Assembly: GCA_903882665.1 (NCBI GenBank)
Contig: CAIRXW010000047.1
Coordinates: 124,001 to 188,000 of the forward strand
Source: an uncultured Chlorobiaceae bacterium
Lineage (GTDB): Bacteria; Bacteroidota; Chlorobiia; Chlorobiales; Chlorobiaceae
DNA length: 64,000 nucleotides
Direction of reading: 5' to 3'
The position numbers and the translations under genes are program-made. Of this stretch, positions 37,436 through 44,625 are shown in pieces; the stretch's first letter is position 1, and each line of letters opens with the position of its first letter. The notes below the pieces were generated by a model, which saw only the letters and a list, made by a program, of their open reading frames with translations, made no database searches and had not been told where the DNA came from.

Positions 37436-37963
37436 ATGAACTGGAAACAGCTTCTTGAACAACAACTCGAAGCCGCCTTCAAGGTGGCAGAACGACTTGT
37501 CAGACTTCTTGATGAAAAGGATCTTGTTTGGAAACCGTCCCAAGGCAACAACTGGATGACTACAGGGCAACTGCTTCTGCATATGGGAAAATCCTGCGGC
37601 GTTCCCATGAAAGGTTTCGCTACGGGAGATTGGGATATGCCAGCCCATAGTGACATGAACGAAAAGAAAACGGAAAAGAAGATGCCGCCTCCGGCCCAGG
37701 AGCTTAAGGCCGTCAGCACTGTTGATGAAGCCCTGAAACTTCTCGCTTTCGACAAAACCATTGCCTTTGAGGCACTGAACCATTGCAGCGAAGAAGAGCT
37801 CGAATCAAAACCAGCGCCTGCCCCCTGGGATCCGACCCCGCTGAATCTCGGCTTGCGCATGTTGCAGATGATTGATCATCTGAACCAGCACAAAGCACAG
37901 CTCTTCTACTACCTGAAACTGCAAGGCAAGCCGGTCAACACCTTCCATCTCTACGGCAAGTAG
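37436..37963 (+). CDS. DinB-family protein
   Basis: 175-residue four-helix-bundle protein of the DinB/YfiT type. The metal-binding histidines are in the LLLHMGKSCG segment (near residue 45) and in MIDHLNQHKAQLFYYL near the C terminus. Members include thiol-dependent transferases and nickel-binding proteins; substrate here is unknown. Single gene. Confidence 0.8.
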   Translation: MNWKQLLEQQLEAAFKVAERLVRLLDEKDLVWKPSQGNNWMTTGQLLLHMGKSCGVPMKGFATGDWDMPAHSDMNEKKTEKKMPPPAQELKAVSTVDEALKLLAFDKTIAFEALNHCSEEELESKPAPAPWDPTPLNLGLRMLQMIDHLNQHKAQLFYYLKLQGKPVNTFHLYGK

Positions 37964-38050
37964 CAATACTTGCCGCGTGGTTTGCCAGCGCTCGTGACGT
38001 CCAATGAAGACTCACCGGCTTCGCGCCGCTTCATGATCTCAAGGCGACCT

Positions 38051-39247
38051 TCACGAAAAAGGAGGTATCAATTTGAGCAAATCACTTTTTTTCAGATTAT
38101 GACCGATGACCCCGGCCAACAGGTTTGCCCTTTTTTGTTTTTTAGCCGCAAACCTCATGAGCGACTCCAGAAGAAACTCATTATTCAGCAAAGGCTGAAG
38201 AGCATACTCAAGCGTAAACTTGCGAAATAAAAACTCTTTTCGCCAAAGCTCCTCATAATGCATGAAGGCCCGTGTTTCCTCTTCAACCAGAGCCCTTGCG
38301 GCAGCCTCTGCAGCATACCGGCCACTTTTCAACGCATAATATATTCCTTCACCATTCAGGGGATCAACAAAGCTGCCGGCATCGCCGGTGAGCAGAACAT
38401 TACCACGACCTCTTTTTCCCTGAAAGGAGCCAAAAGGAAGTGGCCACCCTCTGAGTGTTCCCGGCTCCATAACAGCATGTTTCAACTTTGCCGATGCAAA
38501 CGCATTCTCAGCAACAAAGCGCTCAAACAACTGCTTGAGAGCCCGCTGATCTTTGAAGCGGGTCATAAGGCCCACCCCGACATTGGCTCTCTGTTTACCT
38601 GCAGGAAATATCCAGCCATAACCGGGAAGCATGGACTTGTCGTAATGGAGTTCTATTGCATCCGTCAGCCCCTCAACCTTTGAAAAATAAGCCCGAATGG
38701 CAAACCCCTGATGCTTTTTCTCCTTATTTGCCAGATGCAATCGGGACGCTATTGGGGAGTAGGCGCCGTCGGCAGCAATAATAACACGACCGAACCAGTC
38801 GCCTCCGGAACTGCTTAGACCTCTCGCTCTTTCACCATCCATGATGATATCGGTAACGGTCGTATTTTCGAGAAAGGTGATCGTGGAGTGTTCTTTAACG
38901 CAGGCAATGAGGCAATCATCAAGTTCTTTTCTTGGAATAACATAGGCAAAACCATCCAAACTCCCGGCCTGCGCAATTCTCCCATGCACAACAGTACCGG
39001 CAGGAGAAAAGAGGGTAACACCTTTACATACCATCAATGGGCCAAGCCGAAGGCGAACCAGATCCATGACGTTCATCTCTTCAAGAATGGCTGATGAAGC
39101 AGCGGTGAGACCGTCTCCGCAAACCTTCTCCCTGGGAAACGTCGCCTTGTCGAGCAGCAAAACACTGTACCCTTTTTGGGCAAGATACAAAGCAGAGGAA
39201 CATCCGGCAGGACCGGCGCCTGATATAACCACATCATAGCATTTCAT
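38051..39247 (-). CDS. Geranylgeranyl reductase family flavoprotein
   Basis: FAD-dependent oxidoreductase of the geranylgeranyl reductase family, which hydrogenates isoprenoid side chains (chlorophyll phytyl, menaquinone or archaeal-type lipid tails). Motifs: VVISGAGPAGCSSAL (FAD, near residue 6), FPREKVCGDGL, and the second FAD motif LTGDAGSFVDPLNGEGI (near residue 290). 398 residues. It may be BchP, or another reductase such as a menaquinone-modifying one; sequence alone does not decide. It ends in a 3' area with no partner; a small zinc-binding gene is upstream. Confidence 0.82.
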   Translation of the reverse strand: MKCYDVVISGAGPAGCSSALYLAQKGYSVLLLDKATFPREKVCGDGLTAASSAILEEMNVMDLVRLRLGPLMVCKGVTLFSPAGTVVHGRIAQAGSLDGFAYVIPRKELDDCLIACVKEHSTITFLENTTVTDIIMDGERARGLSSSGGDWFGRVIIAADGAYSPIASRLHLANKEKKHQGFAIRAYFSKVEGLTDAIELHYDKSMLPGYGWIFPAGKQRANVGVGLMTRFKDQRALKQLFERFVAENAFASAKLKHAVMEPGTLRGWPLPFGSFQGKRGRGNVLLTGDAGSFVDPLNGEGIYYALKSGRYAAEAAARALVEEETRAFMHYEELWRKEFLFRKFTLEYALQPLLNNEFLLESLMRFAAKKQKRANLLAGVIGHNLKKSDLLKLIPPFS

Positions 39248-39334
39248 AACTCACCTCTCTTCAGTTTCACCATATAGCCGACCCACCCGAGCCTAAAACT
39301 CGATCCGTCCTGATATCGTGCAATGCTCCACAAT

Positions 39335-39412
39335 GCCAGCAAGATTTTCATACTTCAGGAACCTTCGACAAGGCGCGCTACTTTATGCCCACAAATTGCG
39401 CAGTTTCCCTTG
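39335..39412. repeat. 78-bp duplicated segment, copy 1
   Basis: Covers the 3' end of the small zinc-protein gene and sequence after its stop. It matches 40836-40913 at 72 of 78 positions by my own count. Confidence 0.85.
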
Positions 39413-39603
39413 AGAAGCAGATCACCGCCCACAACTGAACCAGAATAATCAATCATTCTGACAGAGTCACGACAATGCGAACAAAAGACGTTATCGAGTA
39501 CTTCCTCATGGAATTCTACAGGAATTTCCTCCCATATTTTGGAAGCTTCCGGTGAAAATTGAGGGAAGTTAAATATGGTCATTGTGGATAGTTCTTTACG
39601 CAT
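39355..39603 (-). CDS. Small zinc-ribbon-like protein
   Basis: 82-residue protein with two CxxC pairs (CSHC and CAIC, in FCSHCRDSVRM and GNCAICGHKVARLV), a probable zinc ribbon. It starts at a TAATG overlapping the stop of the upstream ParE-type toxin, so it is transcribed with that module and could be a third component. An inner ATG at 39582 would give 75 residues. Its 3' end is duplicated at 40836. Family not recognised. Confidence 0.55.
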   Translation of the reverse strand: MRKELSTMTIFNFPQFSPEASKIWEEIPVEFHEEVLDNVFCSHCRDSVRMIDYSGSVVGGDLLLKGNCAICGHKVARLVEGS

Positions 39604-39899
39604 TAGCTACTTAACCTCTCAAACCAAACACCCGGCTCACGATGCTGATGAAAGAACGAAACCACGAGCAACTCACTCAAGCTTGGGAGATAGATGAGCG
39701 AGTAGGGAAACTTGCGAAAGATTACCCGGCGGAACTCTTCTTCGATGCGTAAATGCCCAAAAGGATTGCTAAGTGCAGACGCTACTGCCGCGTCAGCCGC
39801 ACGGGCAAACTCAAAACCAAGCCCCAATGCTTTTGATTCATACCAGGCTTGAGCATCAAGAAGTTCTTGCTCAGCCTCAGGACGGAGCACAACCAACAT
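39603..39899 (-). CDS. ParE/RelE-family toxin
   Basis: 98-residue toxin of the RelE/ParE fold: VLRPEAEQELLDAQAWYESKA at the N terminus and the FRKFPYSLIYLPSLSELLVV strand region, followed by FFHQHREPGVWFERL. The gene has no internal stop. Its start overlaps the stop of the antitoxin by one base. It probably acts on ribosomes or gyrase; which one cannot be told from sequence. Confidence 0.85.
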   Translation of the reverse strand: MLVVLRPEAEQELLDAQAWYESKALGLGFEFARAADAAVASALSNPFGHLRIEEEFRRVIFRKFPYSLIYLPSLSELLVVSFFHQHREPGVWFERLSS

Positions 39900-40129
39900 C
39901 AGGGTTTAGTCGGAAATAATTTTGATCGAACCTGTTCCCACGGAACGGCTGTGGATGGGTCTGCCCGGTGAGCGGCAACGCGACGATGTAACTCATTCAC
40001 TTGAGCTTGTGACAATCCAACCGTAGTTGAGGCCTCGGCAGCAATGCTATCCCAGATATCCTCGACAAGCTGAATACGCTCGGAAACGGACAGCTTCAAA
40101 TATTCCGTATTGATAGCAGGAGTAGGCAT
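39899..40129 (-). CDS. Addiction module antitoxin (TIGR02574-like)
   Basis: Antitoxin for the ParE-like toxin that follows. Its N-terminal part YLKLSVSERIQLVEDIWDSIA is typical of the family that pairs with ParE toxins, and VNELHRRVAAHRADPSTAVPW is the tail. I choose the ATG at 40129 (MPTPAINTEYLK); the longer frame from 40153 has eight extra residues. The intact pair is the only clearly complete toxin-antitoxin module in the 39-43 kb patch. Confidence 0.85.
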   Translation of the reverse strand: MPTPAINTEYLKLSVSERIQLVEDIWDSIAAEASTTVGLSQAQVNELHRRVAAHRADPSTAVPWEQVRSKLFPTKP

Positions 40130-40180
40130 AGATGTAGTATAAATCAAAGTCAACGTTCAAGGAAACTGGAAAGCTTCAAG

Positions 40181-40420
40181 TCACTCAATTGGATGCAGAA
40201 TAGGGGCACTACCCCGAATATCCTTTAGTTCATCAAGCCATTCAGTCAGTAACGACTTGAGTTTTGCTAATTTCCACCATAAACGCAATGTAGTCACGTG
40301 GCCACTATTTATCAATAATGTTTTATTGCCATCAGAATAGAATATGGGCATGATAGTTAGTTCTTTACGGTATAACGGCTCGTAGCGACCGAGCCATCGA
40401 AAAAATCCGCCGGAGCGCAA
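40181..40420 (-). CDS. Small ORF of unknown function
   Basis: 79 codons, or 56 if the inner ATG at 40351 is used. No family recognised. The 5' region shares the RKEL-x2-M-x-IF pattern and the TAGTTCTTTACG bases with the zinc-protein gene at 39603, suggesting a common origin of the leader. It could be the remains of another module. Confidence 0.35.
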   Translation of the reverse strand: MRSGGFFRWLGRYEPLYRKELTIMPIFYSDGNKTLLINSGHVTTLRLWWKLAKLKSLLTEWLDELKDIRGSAPILHPIE

Positions 40421-40444
40421 CGCCCCCCAGGTGGGTTGCTGTTG

Positions 40445-40759
40445 TCAGGCTGTTACTTTTGTTATCTGTGCAACTTCTGCATGCAATTTCAAACCCAGGG
40501 CACTTATTACTTTAAGAATGGTATCGAACCCCGGACTTCTTTCCCCGGAGAGCGCCTTATACAGACTTTCCCGAGACAAACCAGCATCCCGAGCCACCTG
40601 TGTCATACCTTTTGCACTTGCAATGTCCCCCAATGCCTTTGTAATAAAAGCTGTATCACCATTTGCCTCTTCAATGCACACTTCCAGATAAGCGGCCATT
40701 TCTTGAGGAGTACGAAGATGCTCGGATACATCATATTTTGTTGTAACAGTTTTTGCCAT
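40445..40759 (-). CDS. HigA-like antidote protein (TIGR02684-like)
   Basis: 104-residue antitoxin with a helix-turn-helix (SAKGMTQVARDAGLSRESLY, about 46-70), and an N-terminal region (VSEHLRTPQEMAAYLEVCIEE) typical of the family that pairs with TIGR02683 RelE-like toxins. The toxin normally lies immediately upstream; here only its last codons remain (40769-40837). The antitoxin itself is intact, with a GGAG ribosome site close to its ATG. Confidence 0.85.
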   Translation of the reverse strand: MAKTVTTKYDVSEHLRTPQEMAAYLEVCIEEANGDTAFITKALGDIASAKGMTQVARDAGLSRESLYKALSGERSPGFDTILKVISALGLKLHAEVAQITKVTA

Positions 40760-40768
40760 ATGTAACTC

Positions 40769-40846
40769 CTATAAATTTTGTACCAAATGAAGTGCCGCTT
40801 TTATATCTCTGGCTTGCGTGCTTTTATCGCCACCAGCCAGCAAAAT
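40769..40846 (-). pseudogene. C-terminal tail of a TIGR02683-like RelE toxin
   Basis: On the minus strand, the frame ending at the stop 40771-40769 reads LLAGGDKSTQARDIKAALHL then VQNL. This is the conserved end of RelE/HigB toxins of this type (LLxGGDKSTQxxDI). Upstream of the LL residues the sequence changes abruptly into the 78-bp duplicated segment, so the front of the toxin gene is gone. The stop is nine bases before the intact antidote gene, in normal operon order. Confidence 0.7.
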
Positions 40847-40913
40847 ATTCATACTTCAGGAACCTTCGACAAAGCGCGCTACATCATGCCCACAAATTGC
40901 GCATTTTCCCTTG
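40836..40913. repeat. 78-bp duplicated segment, copy 2
   Basis: Second copy of 39335-39412 (six mismatches). On the minus strand it encodes KCAICGHDVARFVEGS and a stop, a tail of the zinc-ribbon protein without its N-terminal part. Upstream residues (about 40914-40987) stay open but have no family likeness. It joins the toxin remnant within TTGCTGGC. Confidence 0.8.
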
Positions 40914-41023
40914 GGTTGTTGACTATAATAGCGGCGTTTTTTTGCTTCACTCAGTTTGCATACCGTCTGCTTTTGTAAGGTATGGCTCTACGTTCTCTTT
41001 CCGGAAAAATGGAGCAAGTTCAG

Positions 41024-41491
41024 CTATTGCTTAAAATCATCCCATGCTGTTCTTGGAATTAATAGTTCAAACCTATCAATAATCCCACCAAGAAACTCCA
41101 GAGCCAAACGAACCTCTTTATCTAAACTATCAATAGAAATATCATGACCAGATTTATGGAGCTTTATGTAATACTCTGTTGTGATGTTTTTTGATTCACT
41201 CATACGCTTTATTGCATAGTACAGTTGCGACATATAAATATCTGTTTTAGTCTTTTCATCACAATCAAGGCTAACATATATCATTGAAGCCTCGCCAAAA
41301 TCTACATCCCCTTTTCTTAAGGCATTAAAATCTAACGGAACAGGGTCTGCCTCAAACCTAATTGAATCCCCTCTTTCTTCAGTTCTGGATACAATAACCA
41401 TTATAGGTACCTTGGGACCCTGTTTTAGTGAAATATTTCTGGTTTCCACAAGGTCTTTACTTAGCTTAAGTGAACCAAAGAAGTATAGCAC
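41024..41491 (-). CDS. Conserved hypothetical protein
   Basis: 155-residue soluble protein of unknown family. It has an acidic middle (FEADPVPLDFNALRKGDVDF) and a C-terminal helical stretch (SLDKEVRLALEFLGGIIDRF). AT-rich like the surrounding patch. There is no catalytic motif I can point to and it does not look like a toxin or antitoxin. Confidence 0.5.
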   Translation of the reverse strand: MLYFFGSLKLSKDLVETRNISLKQGPKVPIMVIVSRTEERGDSIRFEADPVPLDFNALRKGDVDFGEASMIYVSLDCDEKTKTDIYMSQLYYAIKRMSESKNITTEYYIKLHKSGHDISIDSLDKEVRLALEFLGGIIDRFELLIPRTAWDDFKQ

Positions 41492-41930
41492 TTCATCATA
41501 TAGGGCCTGATAGCCGTCAACTCGTTTATATTTGCTTTGTATGGCAAAACTTATGCTTCGAAAGGCTGAAGAAAAGGCCGAAAAACAAAAAACACTTTCG
41601 TTGGTATGGCTTTTTGACTGACGAAATTTATCCCAAAAAAAATTTTACTTCCAGTAACTTGGTTTTTGCATACATGGCAATTTAAATCCGGACTAACAAT
41701 AATTAGATGGATCCGCATAAGCCGCGGATTTTTGAATTACAATCCATATAAGATGCCAATCAAAATCCATAATCCCATGAATATAAATCGTTTATACTAT
41801 TCATTGTTTTTATTTCAGTTATATGGGTTAGTATAAAAAACATTGCTTACAACCTATCAATAGATCTGTAAACTCCATATAGCCCACAATTTCATGGTTA
41901 TAAATCTTTGTTGTTCGTACATCGTTATGT
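41492..41930. other. Gene-poor AT-rich stretch
   Basis: About 440 bases with no supportable gene. It contains copy B of the dispersed hairpin repeat at 41693-41753. Confidence 0.5.
41693..41753. repeat. Dispersed hairpin repeat, copy B (61 bp)
   Basis: Starts CTAACAATAATTAGATGG, then ATCCGC-ATAAGCC-GCGGAT hairpin with TTTTTGAATTAC and CCATATAAGA. Matches the copy at 61363-61423 at 54 of 61 positions by my own count; the core also occurs at 36041. Confidence 0.75.
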
Positions 41931-42059
41931 TTAACCCAACATGAGCATACCAAAAGGACTTTCACACCATGTCAACCATAGTATCGAATCTCTTTGAGCA
42001 ATATTACTTAAGTCGTTTTTGATGAAAGCGTGCCAAAATTCGAATCTGATCACTACCAT
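41931..42059 (-). pseudogene. Possible ParE-type toxin remnant
   Basis: An ATG overlapping the end of the upstream antitoxin opens a 42-codon frame (MVVIRFEFWHAFIKNDLSNI) that faintly resembles the beginning of a ParE/RelE toxin and then ends. The position is what one expects for the cognate toxin. Likeness is weak. Confidence 0.25.
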
Positions 42060-42238
42060 GAGATGGCAGCCCGCGCTCGACGAAGTACTTCTTGAACTGG
42101 TATCTCGGTTACAATCCCTTGATCCAACTCATCCAGGCGATGTTCCGCCTCTTCAGCCCACAAAGCATCGACCTCATCTTGCGTCAGTTCATCGAGGCTC
42201 TCAACTATCCACATCGCGAGAATAGCACGCTCGTTCAA
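42053..42238 (-). CDS. Addiction module antitoxin (TIGR02574-like), start uncertain
   Basis: The frame reads LNERAILAMWIVESLDELTQ, then DEVDALWAEEAEHRLDELDQG and PVQEVLRRARAAISW, the family pattern of antitoxins that pair with ParE-type toxins. A TTG at 42238 gives 61 residues; family likeness (KEIEVEIQKLEL) extends upstream in frame, but without ATG, GTG or TTG. The start may have been lost. Its downstream toxin is missing or only a remnant. Confidence 0.65.
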   Translation of the reverse strand: MNERAILAMWIVESLDELTQDEVDALWAEEAEHRLDELDQGIVTEIPVQEVLRRARAAISW

Positions 42239-42282
42239 TTCCAGCTTCTGGATCTCGACTTCGATCTCTTTGATACCAGCAT

Positions 42283-42489
42283 TTATTTCTGTTTCAATGT
42301 ATCTTGAAGCTCCATCGCCTTTTTACTTATTTCCTGCCCACTCAATCCATCAAACAGGTTTTCACGCCATTTTGTATAATCGAATTTTTCCCTTTGAATG
42401 AGAGTGATAAACCTTTCTGCTTCAACCATTCCGAGATTACGATTCAATATATCAAAACCAGATTTCTTTATTTCAGAATCAGTTCTCAT
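42283..42489 (-). CDS. Small protein next to PIN toxin (putative antitoxin)
   Basis: 68-residue protein (MRTDSEIKKSGFDILNRNLG) starting three bases after the broken PIN gene. Its helical, charged make-up (EAERFITLIQREKFDYTKW) and the position suggest the antitoxin of that module. I know similar proteins beside PIN-domain genes, but cannot name the family. The frame is intact. Confidence 0.55.
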   Translation of the reverse strand: MRTDSEIKKSGFDILNRNLGMVEAERFITLIQREKFDYTKWRENLFDGLSGQEISKKAMELQDTLKQK

Positions 42490-42492
42490 TAT

Positions 42493-42927
42493 TTAATCCT
42501 CCAAATCAATTATATAACCAACAGGATTTGTTATTATTATTTCTGAATATCTCATTGTTTTCTTCAGAATACCTTTATCCACGGTTAAAAAGTATTTACA
42601 TTGTAATAAAACGGCACATACAACATGTAAAGCATCAAGAGGTTTAAATCCAATTCTTGTCAACTCATTCATATTGATCAGAATTTGCTCTGTTTCCGTT
42701 ACAAATGAATCAGCGACCTCTTTCCATCTTTGAATCTGAGCACGTCTTTCCTAAAATGGATTAGCATTGTTTTCAAAATCAAGTATATAAGACCAGCCAA
42801 ACGAAAGATGACCTGATTTGATTTTCTCCTGAATATCCAATATTGCTTCTGTTTCCAACCGTATTGTTAACAATGACTGGTCATCAAATGGCCTGTTCAA
42901 ACAGCAGTTGTCAAGGTATACTCTCAT
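42493..42927 (-). pseudogene. PIN-domain (VapC-like) toxin split by an in-frame TAG
   Basis: From the ATG at 42927 the frame reads MRVYLDNCCLNRPFDDQSLL, with the first PIN Asp (Asp6) and LETEA, then SFGWSYILDFENNANPF. A TAG stands at 42753-42751 (codon 59). The same frame continues ERRAQIQRWKEVADSF, NELTRIGFKPLDALHVVCAV and ends EIIITNPVGYIIDLED, so the other catalytic Asp (LDALH) lies after the stop. PIN proteins of this kind are RNases. One substitution explains the break; related proteins have a Glu or similar residue before ERR. The small putative antitoxin follows three bases after the stop. Confidence 0.85.
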
Positions 42928-43172
42928 TTCTTTGTTCCTCTGTTAATCATGAGTTGTTAACAGGAATTACTGAAAAGGTACGAATAATTTTGGAACAAAA
43001 GAGTAAAATCCAGCAGAGAAACGTAAGGAGAAAAGCGGAAAAACTTGGAAATGGGGGGACGTTATGATAAAATCTATCCATGTGCTGAACCGTTGAGGCA
43101 ACTGGTGCCTGCGCTTCACACCTGCCATTTCCAGCTCTCAAGAACAAGCTTGATGCAGAAAAAAGAACCATC

Positions 43173-43775
43173 ATGACTACCAACAAAACCCGTATTGCGG
43201 TCTTCTGCTCCGGCGGAGGAAGCAATTTCAAATCGATTTATCGCTCAATTTCGGAAAAACCGCTCAATGCGGAAATCGTGCTCTGTCTTTCGAACCGTTC
43301 GCAGTGCGGAGCGATGGAGTTTGCGCGCGAACACGGTATTGCGACGCTGCATATCACGGAAAAGCAGTTTGACACTTTTGATGAGTTTGCTGCTGCGATG
43401 GTAAAGCGTCTCAAGGATGCGCAGATCGACATCGTTCTGCTTGCGGGCTATATGCGCAAGGTGCCTGATGCCGTTGTCAGGGCGTTTCCGGACAAGATGC
43501 TCAATATCCATCCTGCCTTGCTGCCGAAATTTGGGGGTGAGGGGATGTATGGCATGTATGTGCACAGTGCGGTGCTTGAGGCTGGCGAAACGCAGAGCGG
43601 TGCGACGGTGCACTTTGTCAACGAGGAATATGACAAGGGGAATATCCTGCTGCAAAGAGCGGTACCGGTTTTACAGGGCGACACGCCGGAAATTCTTGCG
43701 GCCAGAGTGCTTGCATGTGAACACCAGCTTTATCCGGATGCCCTTGAAAAACTGCTTGCTGAACAGCACTCATGA
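43173..43775 (+). CDS. purN: Phosphoribosylglycinamide formyltransferase
   Basis: Transfers a formyl group from 10-formyl-THF to GAR in purine synthesis. Start MTTNKTRIAVFCSGGGSNF is typical; the active-site region reads LAGYMRKV, MLNIHPALLPKFGGEGMYG and the following catalytic Asp in NEEYDKGNILLQ. 200 residues. Overlaps queE by 4 bases (ATGA). Confidence 0.95.
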   Translation: MTTNKTRIAVFCSGGGSNFKSIYRSISEKPLNAEIVLCLSNRSQCGAMEFAREHGIATLHITEKQFDTFDEFAAAMVKRLKDAQIDIVLLAGYMRKVPDAVVRAFPDKMLNIHPALLPKFGGEGMYGMYVHSAVLEAGETQSGATVHFVNEEYDKGNILLQRAVPVLQGDTPEILAARVLACEHQLYPDALEKLLAEQHS

Positions 43776-44443
43776 GCGCCGGAACGCTTAATATCAGTGA
43801 GATCTTTCACTCTATCCAGGGTGAGTCATCCTTTTCGGGATGGCCTTGCGCCTTTATACGCCTTGCGGGGTGCGGCCACGGCTGCATTGGCTGCGATACC
43901 GCTTATGCTGAACATGACGGGGTCAAGCTGGGGATAGAGGAGGTTGTGCAAAAAGCACTCGCCTTTCATGCTACCTGTATCGAGGTCACCGGGGGTGAGC
44001 CGCTTTTGCAACCCGCCGTGCACAGCCTCATGCGGCAGCTCTGCGATCTGGAGCAGAAGGTTCTGCTGGAGACCGGCGGTTTTCTCTCTGTTGCCGGAGT
44101 TGACAGACGAGTGCATAAAATTATTGACCTGAAACCGCCATCATCGGGCGTCTGCGATCAAAACAATCCTGAAAACATCGAGCTTGCGCTTGCCACAGAG
44201 CCCCCCCAGCGCCATGCCTTTGAGTTCAAGATTGTCATTGCCGACAAAGAAGATTATGAGTGGGCAACATCGCTCCTGCACGAACACCGTCTGACGGACT
44301 CTTTCACCATCATGATAGGGGTGGCGTTCGGCAAACTTGATCCTGCAGAACTTGCCGAATGGATGCTCCGCGACCGGCTCCGGGCGAGGATGCAGCTCCA
44401 GTTGCATAAATATATCTGGGATCCTGCCAGGAGGGGCGTATAG
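43772..44443 (+). CDS. queE: 7-carboxy-7-deazaguanine synthase (radical SAM)
   Basis: Radical SAM enzyme making 7-carboxy-7-deazaguanine, the precursor of queuosine. The cluster motif is CxxxCxxC in RLAGCGHGCIGCDTAYA; the usual asparagine/arginine loop is replaced by GHG. TGGEPLLQP is the SAM-binding motif. 223 residues. Coupled to purN through ATGA. Confidence 0.9.
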   Translation: MSAGTLNISEIFHSIQGESSFSGWPCAFIRLAGCGHGCIGCDTAYAEHDGVKLGIEEVVQKALAFHATCIEVTGGEPLLQPAVHSLMRQLCDLEQKVLLETGGFLSVAGVDRRVHKIIDLKPPSSGVCDQNNPENIELALATEPPQRHAFEFKIVIADKEDYEWATSLLHEHRLTDSFTIMIGVAFGKLDPAELAEWMLRDRLRARMQLQLHKYIWDPARRGV

Positions 44444-44459
44444 TTTGGCTTTACTCCCT

Positions 44460-44625
44460 CAACTCCTTACCTTTCTCCTGTCCATTGTCGAACAAAGATG
44501 GTTGGGATAACCCTCCATACGGTTAATGTTCGTTGTCCACAATGAAGGGCGGGATGACCCCGCCCCTACGGTTAATGTCAATTGCCTATTGTCCATTGTC
44601 AACTGTTTATTGTCCATTGTCGATC
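44460..44625. repeat. Short-repeat cluster around a glycosyltransferase start
   Basis: Contains GTCCATTGTC three times (44480-44489, 44591-44600, 44612-44621), TACGGTTAATGT twice (44518-44529 and 44567-44578), and a GGGCGGG/CCCGCCC hairpin (44547-44565). The last two GTCCATTGTC copies lie inside the open reading frame of the next gene. Confidence 0.75.

Noticed and set aside
38051-39247. Firm assignment as BchP
   Set aside because: The family motif is clear, but several geranylgeranyl reductase paralogues exist in green sulfur bacteria and the sequence alone does not decide.
41470-41685. Plus-strand 71-codon frame
   Set aside because: No family likeness and it overlaps the start of the hypothetical gene on the other strand.
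42019-42546. Several plus-strand frames opposite the antitoxin genes
   Set aside because: They are shadows of the minus-strand antitoxin and PIN genes, which show family likeness.
39300-42950. Integron cassette array with attC sites
   Set aside because: Many small toxin-antitoxin genes and a CTAACAAT-containing repeat suggested it, but the genes are not each followed by an attC-like imperfect palindrome and no integrase is seen.
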